Origin: DATDEW01 sp046590205
Lineage (GTDB): Bacteria; Bacteroidota; Ignavibacteria; Palsa-1295
DNA length: 64,000 nucleotides
Reading direction: 5' to 3'
Assembly (NCBI GenBank): GCA_046590205.1
Contig: JBKJTT010000037.1
Location: forward strand, 6,016-70,015
Below are positions 40,143-50,306 of the stretch, piece after piece. How positions within the stretch are numbered: the first letter of the stretch is position 1; every line of letters begins with the position of its first letter. The translations under genes were made by a program, and so were the position numbers. A model generated the notes under the pieces. It saw nothing but the letters and a program-made list of their open reading frames with translations, was not told the origin of the DNA and did not search any database.

Positions 40143-41342
40143 TCAACTTTTGAGTATCTCACCGATCTTCTGCTCTGTCAGCTCATCAAGCATACGCATC
40201 GAGAGCTTTTCGATACGCATTTGCATTATCCGACGGCGTTCGGATTGCGGAGCATCAGCGGCAAGTGGCTCAACAAAGAGAGGTATATCGGCAAGCGAAT
40301 ACACTCCGACAAGTTCAGGTATCTTTCCTTTGTAACGGGTAACCGAAGCGGGCTTTGCTGACTCTTCGGTAACAATGACCAAAGGACATTTTGCTTCCGA
40401 TGCTAAACGTATCACTTCTTTCGCTGCGGCGGATGCCTTTTCACTAGCTATATCTTCGATGCGTTCACCAAAGAAAAATATCGTACCCGGATTTGCGAGC
40501 AGTGATGATTGTAGTTGCGATGCCTCGAGCGAGAGCATTGCACCATCCTTTATCTCCGCATTCAAAAAAGCTGTAAGAGCAAAATCAATGTAACTCCCAC
40601 CTGAACGTAACGACGATACATTGATGGAGATATTATTATCCTTCTTGAGTATATCAGCAATGCGTGAGAGTTCATCCTCGATGAGCGTATCATCTACCGA
40701 AAGCTGTCCCTTGCTTTTCGGATGTGAGACCGATGCAGAGCGCGCTACAAAGAAGCGCGATGAAAGAAGCTGAAACGGACGTGATGAAAGATCAATACTT
40801 TTTACTTCATGGATAGGTGTTTCTTTTTTGAAGTCAAGTTCTTTGCCGTCTTTATCCAAGAACTTGATACCCAGTGCTTGCGCCATTCCAAAGCCTGCAT
40901 CCCTTGCTAGCGGTTCATCCCAGCCAAGGATGATACTGAATGCTCCTTCATCAAGACAGTCTTGTATGAGTTCACCGATGCCGAAGGTCGTGCCGACAAA
41001 CTTCAGCCCCTTTCCCTTTTTCCCTGATGGCTTTGCGTTCTGTACCGGCTCGGCAGCGATTTGCTTCATTTCGATGACACCAATGGTGCCGTTCTCGCCC
41101 GAAAAACCAAGTGGCACAACAAGCTGCTCGCCGTCAGCGCCTGTTGCTTCCACTTCGAGGAATGAGCCGAGCGAAGACGTGACGATATGTTCTATCGTGC
41201 CATCGCCGCCATCGGCTAGTGGATACTGCTTAACTTTTGCTTTGCGGTCTTGAGCACGTAATCCTTTTGCCGCAATGCTTGCTGTTTCTGTCGCGGAGAA
41301 TCCGGACGTTGGTTGTGTGATGATGTAGTATTGTTCGTTCAC
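40143..41342 (-). CDS. Glycerate-kinase-like protein with altered active site
   Basis: A 399-residue relative of type 1 glycerate kinase (GlxK). Family landmarks: KVKQYPLADGGDGTIEHIVT near residue 40, GVIEMKQIA, and TTFGIGELIQDCLDEGAFSI. The hallmark GxGGSATNDGGAG loop is replaced by GWDEPLARDAGFGM, so kinase activity is doubtful. The second half diverges further. GTG 41342 is preferred as start since it overlaps the upstream stop by four bases (GTGA); an ATG 4 codons upstream also exists. Part of the rimO-led operon. Confidence 0.72.
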   Translation of the reverse strand: MNEQYYIITQPTSGFSATETASIAAKGLRAQDRKAKVKQYPLADGGDGTIEHIVTSSLGSFLEVEATGADGEQLVVPLGFSGENGTIGVIEMKQIAAEPVQNAKPSGKKGKGLKFVGTTFGIGELIQDCLDEGAFSIILGWDEPLARDAGFGMAQALGIKFLDKDGKELDFKKETPIHEVKSIDLSSRPFQLLSSRFFVARSASVSHPKSKGQLSVDDTLIEDELSRIADILKKDNNISINVSSLRSGGSYIDFALTAFLNAEIKDGAMLSLEASQLQSSLLANPGTIFFFGERIEDIASEKASAAAKEVIRLASEAKCPLVIVTEESAKPASVTRYKGKIPELVGVYSLADIPLFVEPLAADAPQSERRRIMQMRIEKLSMRMLDELTEQKIGEILKS

Positions 41343-42667
41343 TCGCGCTGCCAATTAAATACGCCGTTCGGCGGCGCTGCCGATACTAACCGATAATCGT
41401 TAACCATAAATTGATCAACGAAATAGAACCGTATATTGATGTCGCTATACTCCCACATTTCATACGGTCTGGAATTTACATCATACGGACGTTTCTCTAT
41501 CGAAGTTGGTTCTCCGAGTTGAATATAAATACGTCCCCTATCTGTTTTCCATCCGTCCATCGATGTTCTAAAATTCCTATTCGCAAACCCAACACGCCTA
41601 TAAAAGACCTGCATTGGTCGGTTATAGGTATCCATCTGATATGGCTTCATTCGGCTCCAGAAATCAACGATGGCAGTTCGTTTGTCTTGTGTCGTTTCTG
41701 CAGATGAGAGTGAATCATATGCGCTTCCTGTTGCAATATAAAAGAGCTGTTCAATTGCATCTTCTATCCTCATACCTGAGATCGGTATGCCGCGTGGTAT
41801 CTTCACCTCTATAGATTTCTCCGATGAACTCAGTGCCGCTTTATGCAGTGCTTGAGATGAAGCATTCATTGTATCTCCGGCGCGGGCAAATAGGTATTGC
41901 TCTAAGATATATTTCCCTGTCCAAATATCATCAAAATCCATTTCGACAAAGATCGGCATACGCTTGGCGCCGCTGCCGACAAGAACGTTCGTTACGCGAA
42001 ATACATCTTCGTCACCGGTATGTTCTCGCAACCTCTGCACTAACCAAAGCGGATGGCTCTGTTCTGCATTATACAACTCGAAGAACAATCCCGATTCGCC
42101 GACATGAAGCGGCGAAATATCACTGCCAATATGCGGCACGATGCGCGAATTAAATTTTGAACGGTAGATGAGCGCATCGCTCATTGCTGGCGCATCTGCG
42201 GAGAACGTCTTCGTCAGGAATTTCCCACGCTCGGTGAATTGCCTCTTTGTCGAGAGGTCGCGTACAGTTATTATTAAGCTGTAGTTTGTGCCTTGACGTA
42301 AGATGAACATATGCTGCGAAGCATTTGCCCGTTCGAGGCGAAGCTCATCAAGCTTTTCCATCTCTGCGCTTGTGAGGAGTATCGTCTTCATATCAGTGCC
42401 GGAGTATAATCCACTATCACCGGATGATGGTGTGATAGTAATAGTCACCGTATAATCTGCGACATACTTATCAACTGCATTCAGAAACTTCAGGAGTCCG
42501 TACGGAACAGCAACATATATATCAACTCGTGTGCTATCTGTCGAGAACGGCTCGGTTTGGAATGAAAGGGTCTCGTATGAAAAATGCGGGAGAGATGAAT
42601 CGGCTTGCTGCGCAACGCTACTTTGCACAAAGAAAAAACAAAGTATGAAGCCGACTACGAGTTTCAT
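41339..42667 (-). CDS. GWxTD-domain exported protein
   Basis: A 442-residue exported protein with signal peptide KLVVGFILCFFFVQSSVAQQ. The GWxTD domain holds its motif at residues 372-376 (GWKTDRGRIYIQLGEP), and the preceding FWSRMKPYQMDTYNRPM with YRRVGFANRNF is also typical of the family (FW...DP-P-T..N), here with changes. The N-terminal half is a beta-sandwich-like region. Found widely in the FCB group; role unknown. It overlaps rimO by four bases upstream and the kinase-like gene downstream. Confidence 0.82.
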   Translation of the reverse strand: MKLVVGFILCFFFVQSSVAQQADSSLPHFSYETLSFQTEPFSTDSTRVDIYVAVPYGLLKFLNAVDKYVADYTVTITITPSSGDSGLYSGTDMKTILLTSAEMEKLDELRLERANASQHMFILRQGTNYSLIITVRDLSTKRQFTERGKFLTKTFSADAPAMSDALIYRSKFNSRIVPHIGSDISPLHVGESGLFFELYNAEQSHPLWLVQRLREHTGDEDVFRVTNVLVGSGAKRMPIFVEMDFDDIWTGKYILEQYLFARAGDTMNASSQALHKAALSSSEKSIEVKIPRGIPISGMRIEDAIEQLFYIATGSAYDSLSSAETTQDKRTAIVDFWSRMKPYQMDTYNRPMQVFYRRVGFANRNFRTSMDGWKTDRGRIYIQLGEPTSIEKRPYDVNSRPYEMWEYSDINIRFYFVDQFMVNDYRLVSAAPPNGVFNWQRE

Positions 42668-43983
42668 TCATAGACTCCGATAAGGTCGAACTCCTCGGCT
42701 TCGGTCACCTTCACATCAACCATCATCCCAGGCTCAAGCTTTTTCTTTGACTTGAAGCGTATTTCTGCATCTATCTCCGGCGCATCGGCTGTCGTTCTGC
42801 CGTGATAGGTTCTATCGAAGTATCCTTCGATGAGTGTCTTTTGCGTCGTGCCGATCTTCGCTTCGTTCTTTTCGGCAGATACTTCGCGCTGCAAGTCCAT
42901 AAGTCGTGCTTGTCGAGCGCGTTTCTCTTCTTCGGGCACAGGATCTGCAAGCGGGACGGCTGTTGTGCCGTCTTCAACTGAATAGGTAAAGACACCCAAC
43001 CTATCAAACTTCATGGTCTCGACAAACTCTTCAAGCTCTGCAAATTCTTTTTCGCCTTCTGCGGGGTAACCGGTGATAAGCGTTGTACGAAGTGCAATGC
43101 CCGGGACTTTCTCGCGTATCGTACCGATGAGGTCTTCTGTCGCGCGACGTGTAATACCTCGTCGCATTGACTTCAATACTTCCGTTGAAGCATGTTGCAC
43201 CGGCATATCAAGATATTTAACGATCTTCTCTTCGCCTGCCATCACATCAAGTACATCAAGCGGAAACTTCGCGGGATAGGCATACATCAAGCGAATCCAT
43301 TCGATGCCGTTGACTTTTACAAGACGACGGAGCAAGTCGGCAAGAGTTCGTTTGCCTTCTGTATCGAGTCCGTAGTATGTTAGGTCTTGCGCGATGAGGA
43401 TGAGTTCTTTCACTCCGCTTGAGGCAAGCATCATTGCCTCGAATGCTAATTCATCGGGCGACTTCGAGCGATGTCCGCCGCGCATGATGGGGATGGCACA
43501 GAACGAGCAAGGATTATCGCACCCTTCGCTTATCTTGATATACGAAAAATACTTTGGCGTCGTCTGGACTCTCTCGCCGAGCAGTTCGTACTTCAGCTTT
43601 GTAGAATCATCTAACTCTGCTTCGGGTACAACCGTCCTGATGATATTGACGAAATCTTCGGTACCGAAATATCCGTCAACGTCAGGTATCTCAAGCTCGA
43701 GTTCGCTTTTATATCGCTCGGAAAGACACCCTGCAACATAGACCTGCTTGACTTCGCCATTCTTTTTCATCTGGACTGCTTCCAGAATGGAATTAATGGA
43801 TTCCTGCTTTGCGCTTTCGATGAAGCCACAGGTATTGAGGATGATGATATCCGAGAGCGACGGGTCGTTCACGAGCTGCACGCCCTGATGCTTCAAGCCG
43901 CCCATGAGGACTTCGGAATCAACAGTGTTCTTTTCGCAGCCAAGCGTTACAATCGAGACGCGTTGTGGTTTGTTTTGAGCCAT
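42664..43983 (-). CDS. rimO: Ribosomal protein uS12 methylthiotransferase
   Basis: A 439-residue radical-SAM enzyme that adds a methylthio group to an Asp of ribosomal protein S12. The N-terminal cluster site has C16 (TLGCEKNTVDSE), NTCGFIESAKQES and VAGCLSERY; the radical-SAM CxxxCxxC is in GCDNPCSFCAIP. A C-terminal TRAM domain ends the protein. CAIP and the GFIESAKQES wording favour RimO over MiaB. First gene of a six-gene leftward operon joined by short overlaps. Confidence 0.93.
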   Translation of the reverse strand: MAQNKPQRVSIVTLGCEKNTVDSEVLMGGLKHQGVQLVNDPSLSDIIILNTCGFIESAKQESINSILEAVQMKKNGEVKQVYVAGCLSERYKSELELEIPDVDGYFGTEDFVNIIRTVVPEAELDDSTKLKYELLGERVQTTPKYFSYIKISEGCDNPCSFCAIPIMRGGHRSKSPDELAFEAMMLASSGVKELILIAQDLTYYGLDTEGKRTLADLLRRLVKVNGIEWIRLMYAYPAKFPLDVLDVMAGEEKIVKYLDMPVQHASTEVLKSMRRGITRRATEDLIGTIREKVPGIALRTTLITGYPAEGEKEFAELEEFVETMKFDRLGVFTYSVEDGTTAVPLADPVPEEEKRARQARLMDLQREVSAEKNEAKIGTTQKTLIEGYFDRTYHGRTTADAPEIDAEIRFKSKKKLEPGMMVDVKVTEAEEFDLIGVYE

Positions 43984-44043
43984 TCACCCTTTCAAACAGA
44001 ATAGAACGGGGAGGCATTCCGAAGGAAAGAGGGACTTGCAATA

Positions 44044-44295
44044 TTAAGCAGCCCTTCGAGCTGAAGTTCTTGGGGTTTTTATAAGCGGATATGCTTTAAT
44101 TAGAGCACGGAGGGCATTCGTTACTTCTTCGGGTGTACGAAAAACGCGGGTAATATCAGAGTCTAGAGCAACGACCATCTGCTCCTTCTTCCGATTCGCA
44201 AAACGGTTCGGCTTTGCTTTCGAGTAATCAAACTCTATATGCGCAGGTATATCATCAGCTTCCTTCTTTGGTTTCCTTTTCACCCTACTCATCAT
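44044..44295 (-). CDS. Orphan antitoxin-like small protein
   Basis: An 83-residue protein: IEFDYSKAKPNRFANRKKEQ then MVVALDSDITRVFRTPEEVT and ALRALIKAYPL. The D-YSKAKPNRFA and VVLD-DV wording is seen in small proteins often annotated as CopG/BrnA-like antitoxins, often without a partner. No toxin gene adjoins it. It is upstream of rimO on the same strand, 60 bases away, and divergent from the OmpA-family gene. Confidence 0.6.
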   Translation of the reverse strand: MMSRVKRKPKKEADDIPAHIEFDYSKAKPNRFANRKKEQMVVALDSDITRVFRTPEEVTNALRALIKAYPLIKTPRTSARRAA

Positions 44296-44362
44296 ATTTC
44301 TTATATCTTCTTAAGATGTAACAAATCTAATCATATAAGGTTTATCAAGGAAACAGCATCTC

Positions 44363-45892
44363 TTGACCAAACGCATTATCATATTCTTTCTGCTCTTTTC
44401 TCTTCCTGCGCTCGGGCAAGTCGCCGAGAAGCCGGGGCGGTATGACTATCTTTCTGTTGATATTGGAATGACCTATTCCTGGCTTACGGGATACGAGAAT
44501 TTCTTCTGGCCCATTGTCTATCCGTATGACTCTCGCCCTATTCCACCAGCCCAATATATCGGTTTTACACAACAAGGAAGTGGACTCGGGGTTAAAACAG
44601 GACTTGCGGTAGATATGCGCATCGCAGGTACGTTCGCACTTCGTCTCGGACTTTTTTACCGAACACATTCAATAGGTAATACAGAAAGACGTATATCCGA
44701 ACCGACTTCTCGATTATCCGGCAGCCCACTTCCTGAAATCGAACGAACCTATACAAGCACATGGCAATTTGCAGGGGCGGAGATAATGGGTCGCATTCCA
44801 CTCTTCACTGAATATCTTTACGGACTCGCAGGTGTCTCACTTTCGTATATGATAAGTGATAAATTTGCATCTGACGAGCGGATCACTGATGATACCTATA
44901 CCGGCTCATATCTTAGTTTACCATCGGGTACACCCAGTGGTGTCAGAAGTTATTCGGTCGCCGATCAAACGAGCAATAATTTTTACAACCTGGTCCAGTT
45001 GGGCGGGAAGTTCGGGCTTGGCTATTTTATCCCTCTTAGTGAAAGCATAGTCCTAACACCAGAGATAACGACGACAATACCATTTGGAAAACTCACTTCC
45101 AATGAAGTTGAATTGTACTATAATAGTAATGCTGCAAAAACACCGGCGTTATCATACATAGAATTCCAACTCGGAATAAAGTTTGTCATCGGAGAGGAAA
45201 AGAGAGTATATGAATCAACACCGTCGCCCGGGTCAACCGCTATCCCTCGCAGAGAAACATCAAGTGTTCTGATGAAACCTACTTCGTTCGCCGAGCTTCA
45301 CGGCAGAGTCCGTAACCGCTCGACGAACTCTCCGTTGCAAGCAAATCTAACAATCACACATTTGGATTTGGATAGTTCATGGAGCACTTCAACGTCGATA
45401 ACGGGTGATTACAAGATACCTGTTCCCCGCGAAGGACGCTACAGCATCACTGCCGAGACCCGTGAGCATATTTTTAGCTCTACTCTCTATACGGTATCAT
45501 CGGCAGGCATAGCAGAACCATCAACCGTTGATATTCAACTCTTTAAAGACCAAGGCACGCAGCGATTGCTCGTCTTTTATGAAACCGATAAGTATGAGCT
45601 TCAAAAAGAATCAATGACAGAACTTGAGCGGCTTGTCAGATTCATGAAGGAGACACCCGGTGCGCTTCTTGAGATAAGCGGACACACTGATTCACAAGGC
45701 GATGACGAGTATAATAAAAAACTGTCGGAGCGTCGTGCTAATGCAGTGATAGAGTATCTTGCAACTCGCGGCATCGCGCCTGAAAGATTAAAAGCAACGG
45801 GCTTTGGCGAAACAAAATCCGTATCAACCAACATCACAGAAGAAGGCAGAGCCAATAATAGACGCGTCGAGATGACAGTCAGGAAGAAGTGA
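44363..45892 (+). CDS. OmpA-family outer-membrane protein
   Basis: A 509-residue protein. TTG 44363, after AAGGAAA, gives a signal peptide (KRIIIFFLLFSLPALGQ). Residues about 20-270 form a beta-barrel-like region rich in aromatic, alternating strands. A carboxypeptidase-like regulatory (CarboxypepD_reg) or Cna-B-like segment follows (SFAELHGRVRNRSTNSPLQA, PREGRYSITAETREH). The C-terminal OmpA domain (about 400-509) binds peptidoglycan: LLEISGHTDSQGDDEYNKKL, SERRANAVIEYLATRGI and GRANNRRVEMTV. Its stop abuts the stop of the convergent copper ATPase with no gap. Confidence 0.88.
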   Translation: MTKRIIIFFLLFSLPALGQVAEKPGRYDYLSVDIGMTYSWLTGYENFFWPIVYPYDSRPIPPAQYIGFTQQGSGLGVKTGLAVDMRIAGTFALRLGLFYRTHSIGNTERRISEPTSRLSGSPLPEIERTYTSTWQFAGAEIMGRIPLFTEYLYGLAGVSLSYMISDKFASDERITDDTYTGSYLSLPSGTPSGVRSYSVADQTSNNFYNLVQLGGKFGLGYFIPLSESIVLTPEITTTIPFGKLTSNEVELYYNSNAAKTPALSYIEFQLGIKFVIGEEKRVYESTPSPGSTAIPRRETSSVLMKPTSFAELHGRVRNRSTNSPLQANLTITHLDLDSSWSTSTSITGDYKIPVPREGRYSITAETREHIFSSTLYTVSSAGIAEPSTVDIQLFKDQGTQRLLVFYETDKYELQKESMTELERLVRFMKETPGALLEISGHTDSQGDDEYNKKLSERRANAVIEYLATRGIAPERLKATGFGETKSVSTNITEEGRANNRRVEMTVRKK

Positions 45893-47962
45893 TTATCGTA
45901 TCTTCAAGAGCCGCGCATTTATCGCAACAACTATCGTACTTACCGACATCAAGACTGCGCCTACTGCCGGCGAAAGGATGATGCCCTGCCCAACAAGCAC
46001 ACCTGCAGCAAGTGGGATAGCGATGGCATTATATCCTGCTGCCCATATAAGATTCTGTACCATCTTTCTATAGGTAGCTCGCGCAAGTGAAATAAGTGCT
46101 GCGATATCTTGCGGATTGCTGCGGATTAAAACTATGTCAGCTGATTCGACTGCTACATCCGTACCTGCGCCGATAGCAATGCCGATATTTGCTTGTGCAA
46201 GAGCCGGAGCGTCATTGACTCCGTCCCCGACCATAGCGACTACCCTTCCCTGTTCCTGCTCACGTTTTACTTCGCGCGATTTATCACCGGGCAGAACTTC
46301 AGCGCGAACATCATCTATCTTGAGTTCGGATGCTACTGTTTGGGCAACAGAGCGGTTATCGCCTGTAAGCATGACGGTCTTGATACCAAACGAGCGAAGT
46401 GTTTCTATAGCTTTATATGACTCGGGGCGAATTGAATCCGCAAGTGCAAAAGCCGCAGAAAGCACATCATCAATGATAAGAAATACAACTGTCTTCCCTT
46501 GCTGTATTAGTTGTGATGCTCCTTCAGGAATTGCAATGTTTGATGATATGAGATAACCAGGACTTACAACATGGACACTTTTGCTATCAATAACTCCTCG
46601 AATCCCTTTTCCGGGAATAGCCGAAAAATCGGTAACGGGCAGATAGGAAGATGTCAGTTCTGCAATTGAATGTGCTATCGGATGCTCTGAATTCTTTTCA
46701 AGCGATGCGGCAATCTGCTCTACTTGTTCTTTACTATAGGCATCATTGAGCACAAGCGTATCTGTTACACCAAAGTTACCTTCGGTAAGTGTGCCAGTCT
46801 TGTCAAGTATGATAGTATTAACATTGCGCACCTCTTCAAATGCCGCACGATTGCGAATGAGTAATCCGTTACGGGCAGCGAGTGTCGTAGAAACAGAAAC
46901 CACAAGCGGCACTGCAAGCCCAAGTGCATGAGGGCAGGAAATGACCATCACCGTAACGGCACGTTCAAGTGCATACGATAGTGATACGTCAGATAGAGTA
47001 AGCCAAAGTATGAACGTGACTACGCTTGCACTAATAGCAACAATTGTGAGCCAGAATGCTACCCTATTAGCAAGATCTTGCGTGCGAGAGCGACTTGATT
47101 GCGCTTCGCGAACAAGTGCTATAACCTGTGAAAGGAATGTCTCATCGCCTGTCTTATCAATGGTCACAGTTATCGCACCATCGCCATTGAGGGAGCCGCC
47201 GATAACGCGGTCACCTGCTTTTTTTGAAACAGGTTTTGACTCACCGCTGACAATAGATTCATCTACATATCCCGAACCACCGGTGATGATACCATCAGCA
47301 GGGAATTTCTCACCCGGCTTGACGATAACTCTGTCATTCTTAACAAGTGAACTGATAGCAACTTCTGTTTCTGCACCATCGGATGAAAGTTTATGTGCAG
47401 TAGAGGGAAGAAGCTTCACAAGTACTTCCAGCGCATCGGTCGCCTTTGTAAGGGTTTTCATCTCTATCCAATGCCCGACAAGCATGATATCCACAAGTGT
47501 AGCAAGCTCCCAATAAAAATCCATTCCTTCAAGCCCGAAGGTAACAGCTACACTATAGAGATATGCGGCAGAGATGGCAATAGCTACGAGTGTCATCATC
47601 CCCGGCTCGCGCTGCGATAGCTCTCGCTTCATTCCGCGAAGGAATGGAATACCTCCATAGATATAGATAACTGTACTTAATCCGAAGAGAAGGTAGTTTA
47701 TCCAATTCTCCCCATGAAGCATCTCAAGTCCGATGAATGAGCGAACCGTATTACTGAAATACAGTATTGGAACCGTCAGCGCAACAGATACCCAGAACCG
47801 GATACGGAAATCAGCAGTGCTGTGCCCAGCGTGTGCATTGTGTCCGGAGGGTGAGTGATGATCCTTATGTTGGGCATGTCCTTCGAGTGATGGGCTCTTA
47901 GCTAAATGATCGTTGTGATCATGACCTTGATGTTCATCATGTGAATGTGTATGGTCTTGCAT
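45893..47962 (-). CDS. copB: Copper-translocating P-type ATPase, CopB/CPH type
   Basis: A 689-residue P1B ATPase that pumps copper out of the cytoplasm. The transmembrane metal motif is CPH (residues 343-345, in VISCPHALGLAVPL), the class linked to copper or silver export by CopB rather than the CPC of CopA. The phosphorylated Asp is D387 in DKTGTLTEG; TGE is conserved as SGESKPV, and MLTGDN and MVGDGVNDAPAL are present. The first 47 residues hold 14 His and no HMA domain. Last gene of the copper run, 122 bases beyond the oxidase gene. Confidence 0.95.
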   Translation of the reverse strand: MQDHTHSHDEHQGHDHNDHLAKSPSLEGHAQHKDHHSPSGHNAHAGHSTADFRIRFWVSVALTVPILYFSNTVRSFIGLEMLHGENWINYLLFGLSTVIYIYGGIPFLRGMKRELSQREPGMMTLVAIAISAAYLYSVAVTFGLEGMDFYWELATLVDIMLVGHWIEMKTLTKATDALEVLVKLLPSTAHKLSSDGAETEVAISSLVKNDRVIVKPGEKFPADGIITGGSGYVDESIVSGESKPVSKKAGDRVIGGSLNGDGAITVTIDKTGDETFLSQVIALVREAQSSRSRTQDLANRVAFWLTIVAISASVVTFILWLTLSDVSLSYALERAVTVMVISCPHALGLAVPLVVSVSTTLAARNGLLIRNRAAFEEVRNVNTIILDKTGTLTEGNFGVTDTLVLNDAYSKEQVEQIAASLEKNSEHPIAHSIAELTSSYLPVTDFSAIPGKGIRGVIDSKSVHVVSPGYLISSNIAIPEGASQLIQQGKTVVFLIIDDVLSAAFALADSIRPESYKAIETLRSFGIKTVMLTGDNRSVAQTVASELKIDDVRAEVLPGDKSREVKREQEQGRVVAMVGDGVNDAPALAQANIGIAIGAGTDVAVESADIVLIRSNPQDIAALISLARATYRKMVQNLIWAAGYNAIAIPLAAGVLVGQGIILSPAVGAVLMSVSTIVVAINARLLKIR

Positions 47963-48058
47963 AATTACTCTTAATCATTAGCAAAGTTCTCTAACACATT
48001 CAAAGCGGGGAGGAATGCGTTTGAATTCAGGGTCAGTTACATCATTTTGATGATCAAA

Positions 48059-48083
48059 GAAGATAGACTTAGCATCTATCTTC
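48059..48083 (-). terminator. Possible terminator or processing hairpin after the multicopper oxidase
   Basis: Nine-base perfect arms (GAAGATAGA and complement) around a 7-base loop, just after the oxidase stop. Only a weak T run follows on the minus strand. Confidence 0.4.
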
Positions 48084-48084
48084 A

Positions 48085-49530
48085 TTACGTTACCTCTACA
48101 TTCACCATCATGCCGTCGTCTTCGTGTTCGAGGTTGTGGCAGTGGAACATATAGATGCCTTTGTTTTCGTTGAAGCGGACTGCTATGCGGACGAACTCGC
48201 TGCCGTTAATGAGCACCGTATCTTTCCAGCCGAAGTCATTCGGCTTTAGCGCATCAAAGCTTCTATCTATAATCTGAAATTGCAACCCATGTATGTGCAT
48301 CGAGTGAATTGCATCCCCCTGATTCTCCATCTCCCATATTTCAAGGTCGCCTGCTTTGACGGTATAGTCAATACGATCCATATCAAAGACAAGGCCATTT
48401 ATCTGATGCTGTCCGTACTCAGCAGTGTGGTTCATTGTGAACTGGAAGTACCTTGTATTCACAGCTTTCGTTGGGTCAAGCTTTTCGTAGGTGGAAAGAG
48501 TTGTGGGGATAGTGTATGAATTGGTATTCGTCAGCTTCACGTCAAAACGAACAAGGTCATGCTCTGCGCCTTGCGGATAACTTGGGTTCTGATGCGATGA
48601 GTTAAATACATATTCAAGCGTCTTTAACTTAACAGAACTGCCAAGGAGATCGCTCTTAAAATCTACTAGCACATCAACTCGTTCACCGGGCGATACTTTT
48701 ATCTCTGTCATTGGATACGGCTTATCAAGCAAGCCGCCGTCATTTGCGATAAGGTGCATCGTACGCTTATCTTCAAAGCCGAGCATATAAATGCGAGCAT
48801 TTGAAGCATTTACAAAACGCAGACGGTAAAGTCCACGCGCAACTTCGTGATATGCGTCAGGTGTACCATTGACGAACATCGTATCACCGAGATAACCAGG
48901 CGGGATGTCATCGTTCGTTCTATCCCAGATGATTTTATTTGCTGTATCAAGACGTTTATCCTGAAGGACAAGTGGAATATCGAACTCACGAGCAGGCAGG
49001 TTGAGTGCATCCTCTTCGTCATCGTTTACGATCAGCACTCCTGCAAGTCCCATATATGCCTGATAGCCCGTTCGCATATCAGGATGAGCATGATACCAAT
49101 ACGTCCCTGCCCTATCAACGATAGGGAATGTATAACGTTTGCTCGAACCGGCGGCGGCGGCGTCCTTCGGATGACCATCCATATCTGCAGGCACGTTCAA
49201 GCCATGCCAATGAATATTAGATAGTTCTGTGAGTGCGTTCGTAAAATTAATATTGAGTGTATTGCCTTTCTTGATGCGTATCGTCGGACCAAGGAATGCG
49301 CCGTTGATAGTAATAACGTTCGACGGAATCCCCCTCCATATATCAACACTTCCCATTGCAGCGATGAATTCGCCGGAGCCATAGTTGGTAGCTGGAATGC
49401 GTAATGCTTGTGAGCCGCGCTTTGGCGTATCAACAGGCGGAATTTCTGAGTCGCATGATGTGAGGAGACTCCCCGACGTGCCAACAACAGAAAGCGCGCC
49501 GAGGGATTTGAGGAAGTTGCGTCTATTCAT
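48085..49530 (-). CDS. Multicopper oxidase (CueO/CopA-like)
   Basis: A 481-residue periplasmic multicopper oxidase. The Tat-type start RRNFLKSLGALSVVG also has LLTSC, suggesting possible lipidation. All four copper-binding motifs are present: NIHWHGLNVP, GTYWYHAHPDM, IHSMHIHGLQFQ and YMFHCHNLEHEDDGMM, the last with the type 1 Cys, His and axial Met. Enzymes of this class oxidise Cu(I) to Cu(II). Its start lies directly after the stop of the thioredoxin-like gene at 49531, so the two are translationally coupled. Confidence 0.93.
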   Translation of the reverse strand: MNRRNFLKSLGALSVVGTSGSLLTSCDSEIPPVDTPKRGSQALRIPATNYGSGEFIAAMGSVDIWRGIPSNVITINGAFLGPTIRIKKGNTLNINFTNALTELSNIHWHGLNVPADMDGHPKDAAAAGSSKRYTFPIVDRAGTYWYHAHPDMRTGYQAYMGLAGVLIVNDDEEDALNLPAREFDIPLVLQDKRLDTANKIIWDRTNDDIPPGYLGDTMFVNGTPDAYHEVARGLYRLRFVNASNARIYMLGFEDKRTMHLIANDGGLLDKPYPMTEIKVSPGERVDVLVDFKSDLLGSSVKLKTLEYVFNSSHQNPSYPQGAEHDLVRFDVKLTNTNSYTIPTTLSTYEKLDPTKAVNTRYFQFTMNHTAEYGQHQINGLVFDMDRIDYTVKAGDLEIWEMENQGDAIHSMHIHGLQFQIIDRSFDALKPNDFGWKDTVLINGSEFVRIAVRFNENKGIYMFHCHNLEHEDDGMMVNVEVT

Positions 49531-50280
49531 TTACCGAATGATATTGAACTGCTTCGAGAGCGTTGTGCCATCAGCAAGCATAAGCACGAGGGAATACGCT
49601 CCGTTTGCAAGCGAAGAGGTATTGATCTCATTACCGGTAATAGTACCCGAAAGCATAACTTTACCAACTGCATCAATTATCTCAAATGAACGAGGCATAT
49701 CGCTTGTCGTCTCGATGCGAAGCAAGTTCGTTGCAGGGTTCGGGTAAAGTGTATAGAATGCACTCTTTGCTGCGTCCATCTTGACGCTTGACTGTGCCAA
49801 TCCGTTCGAGATTGCTGTCTTCATGGCATCAACCTTCGCACTTGAGAAACCTATGCTTGTATAAAGCACTTGTTTATCTTGTCCGACAACTGCAATAGTT
49901 GGCATTCCCATCTCTCCATAGGGTGCAAGCATCTCTTTGCCGTTAGCAATAACAGGCCACTCACATCCGGCATTCGTCTTCCACGTCCTGAGTGCTGCGC
50001 ATGTCGTCGTATTATTAAAGCTTATCGAAAATATCTTCACTCTGCCAGGGTGTGATTGCTCGAACTCCGCGACAACCTGCTTCAACTGACCTGCAGCCGT
50101 TACGCAAGGCGAACAGTTCATCATTACAAATTCCATGATAACTATATTGCCGGAGTCACACATATCATAGAGACCATAGGTGTTGCCGTCGCAGTCGGCT
50201 TTCTGCCAATCCTCGGCTATTGTTTGGGCATTCGCAGATACTGAACATACCAAAAAGAGAACTATAAGTAGCTGTTTCAT
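49531..50280 (-). CDS. Thioredoxin-like protein with T9SS tail
   Basis: A 249-residue exported protein: signal peptide KQLLIVLFLVCSVSANAQ, then a TlpA/AhpC-TSA-type thioredoxin fold with the redox CxxC in FVMMNCSPCVTAAGQLK, and a cis-Pro-like GEMGMPTIAVVG. The last 75 residues are a type A T9SS sorting domain (LYPNPATNLLRIETTS, SFEIIDAVGKV, ANGAYSLVL). It may reduce disulfides or Cu-bound thiols of the oxidases encoded around it, at the cell surface. Twenty-six bases after the oxidase-like gene at 50307. Confidence 0.85.
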   Translation of the reverse strand: MKQLLIVLFLVCSVSANAQTIAEDWQKADCDGNTYGLYDMCDSGNIVIMEFVMMNCSPCVTAAGQLKQVVAEFEQSHPGRVKIFSISFNNTTTCAALRTWKTNAGCEWPVIANGKEMLAPYGEMGMPTIAVVGQDKQVLYTSIGFSSAKVDAMKTAISNGLAQSSVKMDAAKSAFYTLYPNPATNLLRIETTSDMPRSFEIIDAVGKVMLSGTITGNEINTSSLANGAYSLVLMLADGTTLSKQFNIIR

Positions 50281-50306
50281 AAGCGTTATTGTTTTAATAA
50301 AAAAAA

